Assembly: GCA_036264255.1 (NCBI GenBank)
Contig: DATARI010000095.1
Span: forward strand, 1-14,507
Direction of reading: 5' to 3'
Origin: DASZIT01 sp036264255
GTDB lineage: Bacteria > Actinomycetota > Acidimicrobiia > Acidimicrobiales > RAAP-2
Length of the DNA: 14,507 nucleotides
Below the pieces are notes generated by a model that did not search any database, was not told the DNA's origin, and was given only the letters and a program-made list of their open reading frames with translations. Positions 6,201-12,116 of this stretch are shown here, piece by piece. The stretch's first letter is position 1. Every line of letters starts with the position of its first letter. The position numbers and the translations under genes are program-made.

Positions 6201-6565
6201 TGGGAACCGCAACCGATCACAAACTCGAGCTCCGGCTCCGTCGCCACAAGCGGGTCCGCCGCAAGGTGGCGGGCAGCGCGTCGCGTCCGCGCCTGGCCGT
6301 CTTCCGCTCCAGCAAGCACATCACCGCCCAGATCGTCGACGACGATGCCGGCCATACGCTGGCCTCGGCCTCGACGGTGGAGCCGGACCTCCGGGGCACC
6401 CCCGGGAGCACCATCGACGCCGCCCAGGTGGTGGGCAAGCTGGTGGCCACCCGGGCCAAGGCGGCCGGCATCACCACCGTGGTCTTCGACCGCGGGGGGT
6501 TCACCTATCACGGACGGGTGGCGGCACTCGCCGATGCTGCCCGGGCCGAGGGTTTGGAGTTCTGA
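6200..6565 (+). CDS. rplR: 50S ribosomal protein L18
   Basis: The product has 121 residues, normal for L18, the protein that carries 5S rRNA into the central protuberance with L5. Seen: an Arg/Lys-rich N-terminal part (LRLRRHKRVRRKVAG), then RPRLAVFRSSKHITAQIVDD, ASASTVEP, and the conserved end VVFDRGGFTYHGRVAALADA. The start ATG at 6200 shares its A with the rplF TAA stop. Four bases separate its stop from the rpsE ATG. A longer +2-frame reading of the same bases (from 6145) is a shadow. Confidence 0.96.
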   Translation: MGTATDHKLELRLRRHKRVRRKVAGSASRPRLAVFRSSKHITAQIVDDDAGHTLASASTVEPDLRGTPGSTIDAAQVVGKLVATRAKAAGITTVVFDRGGFTYHGRVAALADAARAEGLEF

Positions 6566-6569
6566 GGAT

Positions 6570-7118
6570 ATGACCGAGCTGCAGTATGAAGAGCGCACCA
6601 TCCGGGTCAACCGGGTGTCCAAGGTGGTCAAGGGCGGCCGCCGGTTCAGCTTCGCCGCCCTGATGGTGGTCGGTGACGGCAACGGCAAGGTCGGCCTCGG
6701 CTACGGCAAGGCCAAAGAGGCCGGGTTGGCGGTGCAGAAGGGCATCGAGGAGGCTCGCAAGAACATCTTCGACGTGCCGCTGGCCGGCAACACCATCACC
6801 CACCCCGTCCTCGGGGAGAGCGGCGCCGGCCGGGTGCTGCTGAAGCCGGCCGCCCCCGGTACCGGGGTCATCGCCGGCGGGGCGGCCCGGGCCATCCTGG
6901 AGATGGCCGGCATCCGCGACGTTCTGTCCAAGTCGCTCGGCTCCTCCAACGGGATCAACGTCGCCCACGCCACCATCGCCGGGCTCAAGTCGTTGAAGCG
7001 CCCCGACGAGATCGCCGTCCTCCGGGGCAAGCCGGCCGAGGAGATCATCCCCGAAGGCGTCCTCCGCTCCTACCGCGAGCGCCAGCGCCAGGGTGACCTG
7101 TTCACGGAGGTGAACTGA
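6570..7118 (+). CDS. rpsE: 30S ribosomal protein S5
   Basis: The product has 182 residues. S5 lies at the mRNA entry side of the 30S, with S3 and S4, and influences decoding accuracy. Seen: RTIRVNRVSKVVKGGRRFSF, the loop DGNGKVGLGYGKAKE of the double-stranded-RNA-binding-like domain, then PAAPGTGVIAGGAAR, LSKSLGSSNGINV and ATIAGLKSL. I chose ATG 6570 because the protein then starts MTELQYEERTIRV as in relatives; the frame is open further upstream only as a shadow of rplR. GGAG at 6556-6559 is a plausible binding site. Its last codons (GAGGTGAAC) make the GGAGGTGA site for rpmD. Confidence 0.97.
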   Translation: MTELQYEERTIRVNRVSKVVKGGRRFSFAALMVVGDGNGKVGLGYGKAKEAGLAVQKGIEEARKNIFDVPLAGNTITHPVLGESGAGRVLLKPAAPGTGVIAGGAARAILEMAGIRDVLSKSLGSSNGINVAHATIAGLKSLKRPDEIAVLRGKPAEEIIPEGVLRSYRERQRQGDLFTEVN

Positions 7119-7119
7119 G

Positions 7120-7353
7120 ATGGCCGCCGCCGCTGACGAGTCGACCACCACCGGTTGGCTGCGGGTGACCCAGATCCGTTCGGGCATCGGCACCAAGCCC
7201 AAGCACCGGGGGACCCTCCGGGCCCTGGGCCTGCGCGGGATCGGGCGCACCAACGTGCTGCCCGACCGCCCCGAGATCCGCGGGATGATTGCCCGGGTGC
7301 CTCACCTGATCGAGGTCACCCCCGCCGCTGAGGACGAAAGAGGTACACCATGA
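7120..7353 (+). CDS. rpmD: 50S ribosomal protein L30
   Basis: The product has 77 residues, longer than the usual bacterial 57-61 because of about 11 extra residues at the N-terminus (MAAAADESTTT) and a short acidic C-terminus (AAEDERGTP). L30 is a small large-subunit protein near the 5S rRNA region. The core LRVTQIRSGIGTKPKHRGTL, then GLRGIGRTNVLPDRPEIRGM is characteristic. A strong GGAGGTGA at 7106-7113 lies six bases before the ATG at 7120, which supports this start and the N-terminal extension. The stop TGA sits inside the ATGA overlap with rplO (7350-7353). Confidence 0.95.
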   Translation: MAAAADESTTTGWLRVTQIRSGIGTKPKHRGTLRALGLRGIGRTNVLPDRPEIRGMIARVPHLIEVTPAAEDERGTP

Positions 7354-7838
7354 AGGTCCACGAGCTCCGGCCGCCGGCCGGTTCGACCCGACCCCGCCGC
7401 CGGGTAGGTCGCGGCATCGCCGGCAAGGGTGGCAAGACCGCCGGGCGCGGCACCAAGGGCCAGGGCGCCCGCGACACCATTCCCATGGGCTTCGAGGGTG
7501 GCCAGCTGCCCCTGATGCAGCGGATCCCGAAACTGCGGGGCTTCAAGAACCCGTTCCGGATCGACTACACCCCGGTCAACCTCCGCGCCCTCCAGGCCCT
7601 GGACGGTGACCACATCGACCTGGCCGCCATGGTCGCCGGCGGGCTGGCCCGCAAGAGCGCCCTGGTGAAGATCCTGGGTGGTGGGGAGCTGACCCGGGCC
7701 ATCCGGGTCGAGGCCCACGCCTTCTCGAAGACGGCCGAGGCCGCCATTACCGCTTCCGGTGGCTCCATCACCGTGATTCCGTTGCCGTTCGGCAATGGAC
7801 GACCGCCCGCGCAGGGCAACGCCCTCACCAACCGGTAG
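7350..7838 (+). CDS. rplO: 50S ribosomal protein L15
   Basis: The product has 162 residues. L15 is a late-assembly large-subunit protein with a long, Gly/Arg-rich N-terminal arm threading through 23S rRNA. Seen: MKVHELRPPAGSTRPRRRVG, then GIAGKGGKTAGRGTKGQGAR (the hallmark), GFEGGQLPLMQRIPKLRGF, and a C-terminal domain with VKILGGGELTRAI and HAFSKTAEAAI. The ATG overlaps the rpmD stop by four bases, and AAAGAGGT (7337-7344) is the ribosome binding site. TAG at 7836-7838 is followed by a 32-base gap to secY. The C-terminal end (PFGNGRPPAQGNALTNR) is slightly long. Confidence 0.96.
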   Translation: MKVHELRPPAGSTRPRRRVGRGIAGKGGKTAGRGTKGQGARDTIPMGFEGGQLPLMQRIPKLRGFKNPFRIDYTPVNLRALQALDGDHIDLAAMVAGGLARKSALVKILGGGELTRAIRVEAHAFSKTAEAAITASGGSITVIPLPFGNGRPPAQGNALTNR

Positions 7839-7870
7839 CATCGGCCGACCGTCCGGCGCCGAGGAGCCCC

Positions 7871-9163
7871 ATGCTCGCCAGTTTGGCAAACATCTTTCGA
7901 ATTCCCGACCTTCGCAAGAAGGTCCTCTTCACGTTGATCGTGATTGCCATTTACCAGTTCGGCGCCAACATTCCCTCGCCGTACGTCGACTTTTCCAAGA
8001 TCCAGCAGCTGACCGCCGCCTCCAAGTCCTCGGGGGTGTTGGGCTTCCTCAACCTCTTCTCCGGCGGGGCGCTCACCCGGATGGCGGTGTTCGGGCTCGG
8101 GATCATGCCCTACATCACCTCCAGCATCATCATCCAGTTGCTGGCCACCGTGATCCCGAAATTGGAGCAGTGGCGGGACCAGGGCGCCATCGGCCAGAAG
8201 AAGCTGACCCAGACCACCCGCTACCTGACCGTCGCTCTGGCCCTGATGCAGTCGACCGGCCTGGTCTACCTGTTCCACAAGGGCGGGGGCGGGTTGTTCG
8301 GCTCGTCATCGAGCATCGACCTCATCCTCCACTACTCGATCTGGAGGGCCGGCTTCATCGTCCTCACCCTCACCGCCGGCACCGCCTTCGTCATGTGGCT
8401 GGGCGAGCTCATCACCCAGCGGGGCATCGGCCAGGGGATGTCCATCCTCATCTTCGCCAACGTGGTGGCCGGCATCCCGACCGGCATGAACTCCGTCCTC
8501 CAAGAGGGCGGCCGGATCAAGTTCGGGGTCATCATCCTGGTGTCGTTGATCCTGCTGGTGGTGATCGTGTTCGTGGACCAGGGTCAGCGCCGGATTCCGG
8601 TGACCTTCGCCAAACGGGTGGTCGGCCGCAAGATGTACGGCGGGTCCAGCACCTATATACCGTTGAAGGTGAACCAGGCCGGGGTCATCCCCATCATCTT
8701 CGCCAGCTCGGTCCTCTACATCCCAGTGCTGCTGTCGAACATCGTCCCCTCCGCCTACTTCCGGAACTGGGTCAACCACAACGTGACCCCGACCAGCCTC
8801 TTCTACATCCTCAGCTACTTCATCTTCATCCTGTTGTTCACCTTCTTCTACGTCTACGTGGCCTTCGACCCGCACCAGCAGGCCGACATCATCCGGAAAC
8901 AGGGCGGGTTCATCCCCGGCATCCGGCCCGGCCAGCAGACCGAGAAGTACCTGGCCCACATCCTGAACCGGATCACCTGGCCGGGCGCCATCTTCCTCGG
9001 CGGGGTGGCGGTGGTGCCCTCGCTGCTGATGGCCGCCTGGAACATCAACAGTTATCCTTTCTTTGGAGTCACACTCTTGATCGCCGTGGGCGTGGCATTG
9101 GAGACGATGAAGCAGATCGACAGCCAGCTCATGATGCGAAACTACGAGGGCTTCCTCAAGTAA
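7871..9163 (+). CDS. secY: Protein translocase channel subunit SecY
   Basis: The product has 430 residues, normal for SecY, the pore of the Sec translocon in the cytoplasmic membrane. Ten hydrophobic segments can be made out, roughly at residues 17-34, 71-95, 117-136, 155-175, 188-205, 216-236, 270-290, 308-330, 372-390 and 397-412. The plug region reads GFLNLFSGGALTRMAVFGLG (58-77). Other signatures are ELITQRGIGQGMSI, the cytoplasmic loop QRRIPVTFAKRVVGRKMYGG, and the ribosome- and SecA-contacting loop GGFIPGIRPGQQTEKYL. The start ATG is preceded by GAGGAG. Location at the end of the spc group, after rplO, is its conserved place. Base composition is like the neighbours. A 516-codon open frame on the same strand (7795-9345) is a shadow. 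Confidence 0.98.
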   Translation: MLASLANIFRIPDLRKKVLFTLIVIAIYQFGANIPSPYVDFSKIQQLTAASKSSGVLGFLNLFSGGALTRMAVFGLGIMPYITSSIIIQLLATVIPKLEQWRDQGAIGQKKLTQTTRYLTVALALMQSTGLVYLFHKGGGGLFGSSSSIDLILHYSIWRAGFIVLTLTAGTAFVMWLGELITQRGIGQGMSILIFANVVAGIPTGMNSVLQEGGRIKFGVIILVSLILLVVIVFVDQGQRRIPVTFAKRVVGRKMYGGSSTYIPLKVNQAGVIPIIFASSVLYIPVLLSNIVPSAYFRNWVNHNVTPTSLFYILSYFIFILLFTFFYVYVAFDPHQQADIIRKQGGFIPGIRPGQQTEKYLAHILNRITWPGAIFLGGVAVVPSLLMAAWNINSYPFFGVTLLIAVGVALETMKQIDSQLMMRNYEGFLK

Positions 9164-9844
9164 GTGGTACCCGGCGCCAGGCTCATAGTCCTCGGCAAAC
9201 AGGGGGCGGGCAAGGGGACACAGTGTGTGCGCCTTTCCCATCACTATGTCGTGCCGCACGTCTCCACCGGGGACATGCTGCGCGCCGCGGTCAAACAGGG
9301 CACCCCGCTCGGCATCAAGGCCAAGGACCAGATGGACCGGGGTGAGCTGCTCGGCGACGACCTGATCATGGAGATGGTGGCCACCCGGCTGAACGAGAGC
9401 GACGTCCGGGCCCGGGGTTTCGTCCTCGACGGCTGCCCCCGCACGGTGGCCCAGGCCGAGGAGCTGGCCAGCATCCTCACCCCGATGGACCTCGACGCCG
9501 CCGTCGACATCGAGGTCCCCACCGCCCAGGTGCTCCGGCGGCTGGCCGCCCGGCGGGTCTGCATGGACTGTGGGGCCAACTACTCGACCACCACCCCGCC
9601 GCTGATGAACTGGACCTGTGACGTCTGCGGTGGTGAGGTGGTCCAGCGGGAGGACGACCGGGAAGAGGCCATCACCCGCCGCCTCGAGCTCTACGAGCGC
9701 CAGACCACCCCCCTCATCGACTGGTACCACTCCCGAGGCCAGCTGGCTTCCATCAGCGGCACCGGCTCGCCCGACACCGTCACCCGCCGGCTGATCAAGG
9801 CCATCGAGGAACGGCGCGACCGGAGAGGCCGGCGGCACCCGTGA
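9164..9844 (+). CDS. adk: Adenylate kinase, long type with zinc-like LID
   Basis: The product has 226 residues and interconverts ATP + AMP with 2 ADP in the cytoplasm. Seen: P-loop GKQGAGKGTQ (11-20), AMP-binding STGDMLR (34-40), a DGCPRT motif (89-94), the LID domain 131-167 with four cysteines C133, C136, C152 and C155 (CMDC and CDVC), then DDREEAITRRLELY. The Cys4 LID is of the structural-zinc kind. The usual motif is DGFPRT, so Phe to Cys at residue 91 is odd. The start is GTG directly after the secY TAA; the first beta strand begins at residue 6, so there is little room for a later start. Only a weak GAGGG (9146-9150) precedes it, which suggests coupling to secY translation. Confidence 0.96.
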   Translation: MVPGARLIVLGKQGAGKGTQCVRLSHHYVVPHVSTGDMLRAAVKQGTPLGIKAKDQMDRGELLGDDLIMEMVATRLNESDVRARGFVLDGCPRTVAQAEELASILTPMDLDAAVDIEVPTAQVLRRLAARRVCMDCGANYSTTTPPLMNWTCDVCGGEVVQREDDREEAITRRLELYERQTTPLIDWYHSRGQLASISGTGSPDTVTRRLIKAIEERRDRRGRRHP

Positions 9845-9857
9845 GACACTGGTCCCG

Positions 9858-10601
9858 ATGAGACGGAATCACGACGAGCTGGCCAAGATGCGCCGGGCCG
9901 GGCGGGTGGTGGCCGAGATCCACCAGGCCACCCGGGCGATCCTCCGCCCGGGGGTGACCACCGAGGACATCGACCGGGTGGCCCGGGAGGTCCTGGAGAA
10001 GCGGGACGCCAAGTCGAACTTCCTCAACTACCACGGCTTTCCGGCGGTGGTCTGCACCTCGCCCAATTCCATGATCGTCCACGGCATCCCTTCCCCCAAG
10101 GTGGTGCTGGAGGACGGCGACATCATCTCGGTCGACTGCGGGGCCATCATCGAGGGGTACCACGGCGACGCCGCCTATACCGCCGGGGTGGGGGAGGTCA
10201 CCGCCGAGGCCGCCCGGTTGATGGAGGTCACCGAAGCCAGCCTGTTCGCCGGCATCGAGCAGCTCACCGATGGGAACCGGCTCCACGAGGTGGGCCGGGC
10301 CGTCCAGAAGGTGGCGGAGGCGGCAGGGTTCTCGGTGGTCCGGGAGTACGTCGGCCACGGGATCGGGACGGCGATGCACGAGGATCCCCAGGTCCCCAAC
10401 TACTGGCCGGGGACCCCGGGACCGATGCTGAAGACGGGGATGGTCTTCGCGGTGGAGCCGATGGTCAACGCCGGGGGCCCGGGCACCGAGCAGCTGGAGG
10501 ACGGCTGGAGCGTGGTGACCGCCGATGGGCGGCTCTCGGCCCATTTCGAGCACACCATCGCGGTGACCGAGGACGGGCCGGAAGTGTTCACCGTGCTCTG
10601 A
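9858..10601 (+). CDS. map: Methionine aminopeptidase, type I
   Basis: The product has 247 residues, typical for the type Ia enzyme that removes the initiator Met from nascent proteins at the ribosome. Seen: the five metal ligands D93, D104, H167, E200 and E231 in their motifs (SVDCGAI, GYHGDAAYT, YVGHGIGTAMHEDPQVPNY, FAVEPM, HFEHTIAV), with the catalytic-site histidines H75 and H174 also present. No N-terminal SH3 or zinc-finger extension. The ATG at 9858 follows the adk stop by 13 bases with no recognisable Shine-Dalgarno sequence; the protein begins MRRNHDELAKMRRAG, as expected. Its usual companion is adk, as here. A GC-rich inverted repeat follows the stop codon. Confidence 0.97.
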   Translation: MRRNHDELAKMRRAGRVVAEIHQATRAILRPGVTTEDIDRVAREVLEKRDAKSNFLNYHGFPAVVCTSPNSMIVHGIPSPKVVLEDGDIISVDCGAIIEGYHGDAAYTAGVGEVTAEAARLMEVTEASLFAGIEQLTDGNRLHEVGRAVQKVAEAAGFSVVREYVGHGIGTAMHEDPQVPNYWPGTPGPMLKTGMVFAVEPMVNAGGPGTEQLEDGWSVVTADGRLSAHFEHTIAVTEDGPEVFTVL

Positions 10602-10620
10602 GGGCCCCGAAACCGGGCCC
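10602..10620 (+). terminator. Possible terminator-like hairpin after map
   Basis: GGGCCC at 10602-10607 and GGGCCC at 10615-10620 form a six-pair all-GC stem with a seven-base loop, immediately after the map stop codon. No T tract follows, so it is not a classical intrinsic terminator; T-less GC hairpins are proposed to act in some actinobacteria. It fits a transcription boundary before the infA promoter but remains uncertain. Confidence 0.35.
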
Positions 10621-10644
10621 CGATCGGCCCCCGGACCGGTCGAA

Positions 10645-10673
10645 CTGGCAATTTGCCGCCGAGCAGCTAGAAT
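10645..10673 (+). promoter_or_regulatory. Candidate housekeeping promoter of the infA-alpha operon
   Basis: A -35-like CTGGCA (10645-10650, four of six to TTGACA) and a -10-like TAGAAT (10668-10673, five of six to TATAAT) are separated by exactly 17 bases. They lie in the largest non-coding gap of the window, after the map stop. Transcription would start near 10680, giving a leader of about 165 bases before infA. The area is visibly more A/T-rich than its surroundings. A perfect inverted repeat GGCAA-T-TTGCC (10647-10657) overlaps the -35 element and might be an operator or chance. This is a motif call only. Confidence 0.6.
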
Positions 10674-10790
10674 AGTTGTTCGGCTCGCTACCGGTGTGTG
10701 ATGGCGGGCCGACCCCGCTTCCGGTCGTGCTCCAGCTGGTGTGCTTCCGATGGCGGTGCGGGCAGACCACAAGGTAGCGATCTGTGCCGC

Positions 10791-10813
10791 ACGCTGGCCT
10801 TTTGGCCCAGCGT
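10791..10813 (+). promoter_or_regulatory. Strong RNA hairpin in the infA leader
   Basis: ACGCTGG (10791-10797) pairs perfectly with CCAGCGT (10807-10813); CC (10798-10799) can pair with GG (10804-10805), leaving a TTTT loop and one bulged C at 10806. No T tract follows, so it is not an evident terminator. It ends 19 bases before the infA ribosome binding site. Confidence 0.55.
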
Positions 10814-10832
10814 ACAAGAACGAAAGAGTATC

Positions 10833-10838
10833 GAGGAG
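10833..10838 (+). promoter_or_regulatory. Shine-Dalgarno site that fixes the infA start at CTG
   Basis: GAGGAG is followed by a six-base spacer (ATTCAC) and then CTG at 10845, the codon exactly where IF1 proteins begin. No ATG, GTG or TTG is in frame at a suitable distance. Confidence 0.65.
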
Positions 10839-10844
10839 ATTCAC

Positions 10845-11069
10845 CTGCCCAAACCCAAGGAAGACGCCATCGTGTTAGAGGGAACGGTTGTAGAGCCGCT
10901 CCCCAATGCCATGTTCCGGGTCGAACTGGAAAATGGCCACAAAGTGCTGGCGCACAGCTCTGGGAAGATGCGGATGCACCGCATCCGGATTCTCCCCGGT
11001 GACAAGGTCCAAGTGGAGATCACCCCCTACGACCTGGCCCGAGGACGGATCACCTACCGCTACAAGTGA
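10845..11069 (+). CDS. infA: Translation initiation factor IF-1, probable CTG start
   Basis: The product has 74 residues from CTG 10845; IF1 is 71-74 residues. IF1 is an OB-fold protein that covers the 30S A site during initiation. Seen: PKPKEDAIVLEGTVVEPLP, then NAMFRVELENGHKVLAH, SGKMRMH and RIRILPGDKVQVEI and the end TPYDLARGRITYRYK. Upstream in-frame candidates (GTG 10698, ATG 10701) would add nearly 50 unrelated residues without a binding site. The next in-frame GTG (10872) would remove nine residues of the family N-terminus. CTG with the GAGGAG at 10833-10838 is therefore the best start. Two normally conserved positions are changed (AHISG to AHSSG; MHYIRIL-type Tyr to Arg at residue 46). 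Confidence 0.93.
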   Translation: MPKPKEDAIVLEGTVVEPLPNAMFRVELENGHKVLAHSSGKMRMHRIRILPGDKVQVEITPYDLARGRITYRYK

Positions 11070-11116
11070 CGGGTCCGGCCGACAGGCCGCCCGGGGCACG
11101 GGCCGGCGATGCCGGC
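11070..11116 (+). promoter_or_regulatory. Two GC-rich hairpins in the infA-rpmJ gap
   Basis: The 84-base gap holds two inverted repeats. First, CGGG (11070-11073) with CCCG (11090-11093) enclosing GGCC (11077-11080) with GGCC (11085-11088). Second, GCCGGC (11102-11107) and GCCGGC (11111-11116) around a GAT loop. No T tract follows, so I do not call a terminator. They may limit read-through, protect mRNA ends or bind a protein; no known motif is recognised. Confidence 0.45.
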
Positions 11117-11153
11117 AGCAGGCGAAATAGCAGTACGAGACAAGGATGGAAAC

Positions 11154-11267
11154 GTGAAGGTTCGACCCAGCGTCAAGCCGATGTGTGAGAAGTGCAAAGT
11201 GATCCGCCGCCACCGGCGGGTCGTCGTTATCTGCGAGAACCCCCGCCACAAGCAGCGGCAGGGTTAG
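11154..11267 (+). CDS. rpmJ: 50S ribosomal protein L36, zinc form
   Basis: A 37-residue protein begins at GTG 11154 and ends at TAG 11265-11267. L36 is the smallest large-subunit protein and stabilises 23S rRNA near the factor-binding side. The protein reads MKVRPSVKPMCEKCKVI, RRHRRVVVICENPRHKQRQG, which is the complete family sequence. The zinc ligands are C11, C14, C27 and H32. AAGGATGG lies upstream of the GTG. Its place between infA and rpsM is the conserved one for the alpha operon. It is short and easily missed by length-filtered gene finding. Confidence 0.96.
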   Translation: MKVRPSVKPMCEKCKVIRRHRRVVVICENPRHKQRQG

Positions 11268-11304
11268 GTCTCGCGGACCAGGCAAGGACAGAAGGAAGGC
11301 ATTC

Positions 11305-11682
11305 GTGGCCCGCATCTCAGGCGTCGACATCCCCCGCGAGAAGCGGTTGGAGATCTCGCTCACCTATATCTACGGCATCGGACTGACGACGTCACAGCGC
11401 ATCTGTGACGCCACCGGGACCAATCGGGACACCCGGGTCCGCGACCTGACCGACGAAGAGGTCACCCACCTCCGCACCTACATCGACGCCAACCTCCAGG
11501 TGGAGGGAGACCTCCGCCGGGACGTGTCCCAGGACATCAAGCGCAAGATGGAGATCGGCTGCTACCAGGGCATCCGCCACCGCAAGGGCCTGCCCGTCCA
11601 CGGGCAGCGCACCCATACCAACGCCCGCACCCGCAAGGGACCGAAGAAGACGGTCGCCGGAAAGAAGAAGGTCCGCAAGTAA
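11305..11682 (+). CDS. rpsM: 30S ribosomal protein S13
   Basis: The product has 125 residues. S13 is in the 30S head, forms intersubunit bridges with 23S rRNA and L5 and touches the P-site tRNA. Seen: MARISGVDIPREKRLEISL, YIYGIGLTTSQRIC (helix-two-turn-helix area), HLRTYIDANLQVEGDLRRDV, the strongly conserved GCYQGIRHRKGLPVHGQRT and NARTRKGPKKTVAGKKKVRK. The start is GTG with a GAAGGAAGG binding site about five bases upstream. In E. coli S4 represses the alpha mRNA at a pseudoknot by the rpsM start; I cannot identify an equivalent here. The stop overlaps the rpsK ATG (TAATG). Confidence 0.97.
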   Translation: MARISGVDIPREKRLEISLTYIYGIGLTTSQRICDATGTNRDTRVRDLTDEEVTHLRTYIDANLQVEGDLRRDVSQDIKRKMEIGCYQGIRHRKGLPVHGQRTHTNARTRKGPKKTVAGKKKVRK

Positions 11683-12086
11683 TGGCCAAGACCACCAAGC
11701 CGGGTGCCGCCCGTCGGCCCCGTCGCCGCGAGCGGAAGAACATCACCTACGGGATCGCCCACATCAAGAGTTCCTTCAACAACACCATCGTCTCCATCGC
11801 CGACCCGGAGGGCAACGTGTTGGCCTGGGCGTCGGCCGGCAACGTCGGGTTCAAGGGCTCCCGGAAGTCCACCCCCTTCGCCGCCCAGCTGGCCGCCGAG
11901 CAGTGCGCCAAGCGGGCCATGGAGCACGGGGTTCGCCGGGTCGACGTGCTGGTCCGCGGCCCGGGCTCGGGCCGGGAGACCGCCATCCGATCGCTGGCCG
12001 CCGCCGGCATCGAAGTGGCCGGCATCAAGGACGTGACCCCGATTCCGCACAATGGCTGCCGCCCCAAGAAGCGGCGTCGGGTCTAA
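11682..12086 (+). CDS. rpsK: 30S ribosomal protein S11
   Basis: The product has 134 residues, normal for S11 of the 30S platform, near the mRNA exit and the E-site codon. Seen: a basic N-terminus (KPGAARRPRRRERKNI), then YGIAHIKSSFNNTIVSIAD, WASAGNVGFKGSRKSTPFAA, VLVRGPGSGRETAIRSL and the signature DVTPIPHNGCRPKKRRRV. Start and rpsM stop overlap by one base, which indicates translational coupling. Thirty bases separate it from rpsD. A 110-codon frame inside it (11704-12036) is a shadow. Confidence 0.97.
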   Translation: MAKTTKPGAARRPRRRERKNITYGIAHIKSSFNNTIVSIADPEGNVLAWASAGNVGFKGSRKSTPFAAQLAAEQCAKRAMEHGVRRVDVLVRGPGSGRETAIRSLAAAGIEVAGIKDVTPIPHNGCRPKKRRRV

Positions 12087-12116
12087 CCGGGGAACCAAGG
12101 GACGTAAGGACTACAC

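Larger units (their letters stand above)
10680..10844 (+). other. Long 5' leader of infA
   Basis: Between the inferred transcription start and infA lie about 165 bases. They include a small hairpin (GCGGG 10704-10708 with CCCGC 10714-10718) and a strong one at 10791-10813. In-frame codons upstream of infA are open back to GTG-ATG at 10698-10703, but the encoded residues do not resemble the IF1 N-terminus and have no ribosome binding site, so I read this as untranslated leader. No known riboswitch or ribosomal-protein binding motif is recognised. Confidence 0.5.

Noticed and set aside
7795..9345. A 516-codon + strand frame overlapping secY
   Set aside because: It is the shifted reading of secY, rich in Arg/His/Pro, while the secY frame shows full family motifs and membrane segments.
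8306..9838. A 510-codon minus strand frame opposite secY and adk
   Set aside because: Antisense shadow with Asp/Gly/Val/His-rich low-complexity translation and no family signature.
10698..10844. N-terminal extension of IF1 starting at GTG 10698 or ATG 10701
   Set aside because: No ribosome binding site, the residues are unlike any IF1 N-terminus, and family length matches a start at 10845. It remains the main alternative if CTG initiation is disproved.
10872..10874. In-frame GTG as the infA start
   Set aside because: It would delete the first nine residues (the conserved PKPKEDAI part) and has no Shine-Dalgarno sequence at the right distance.
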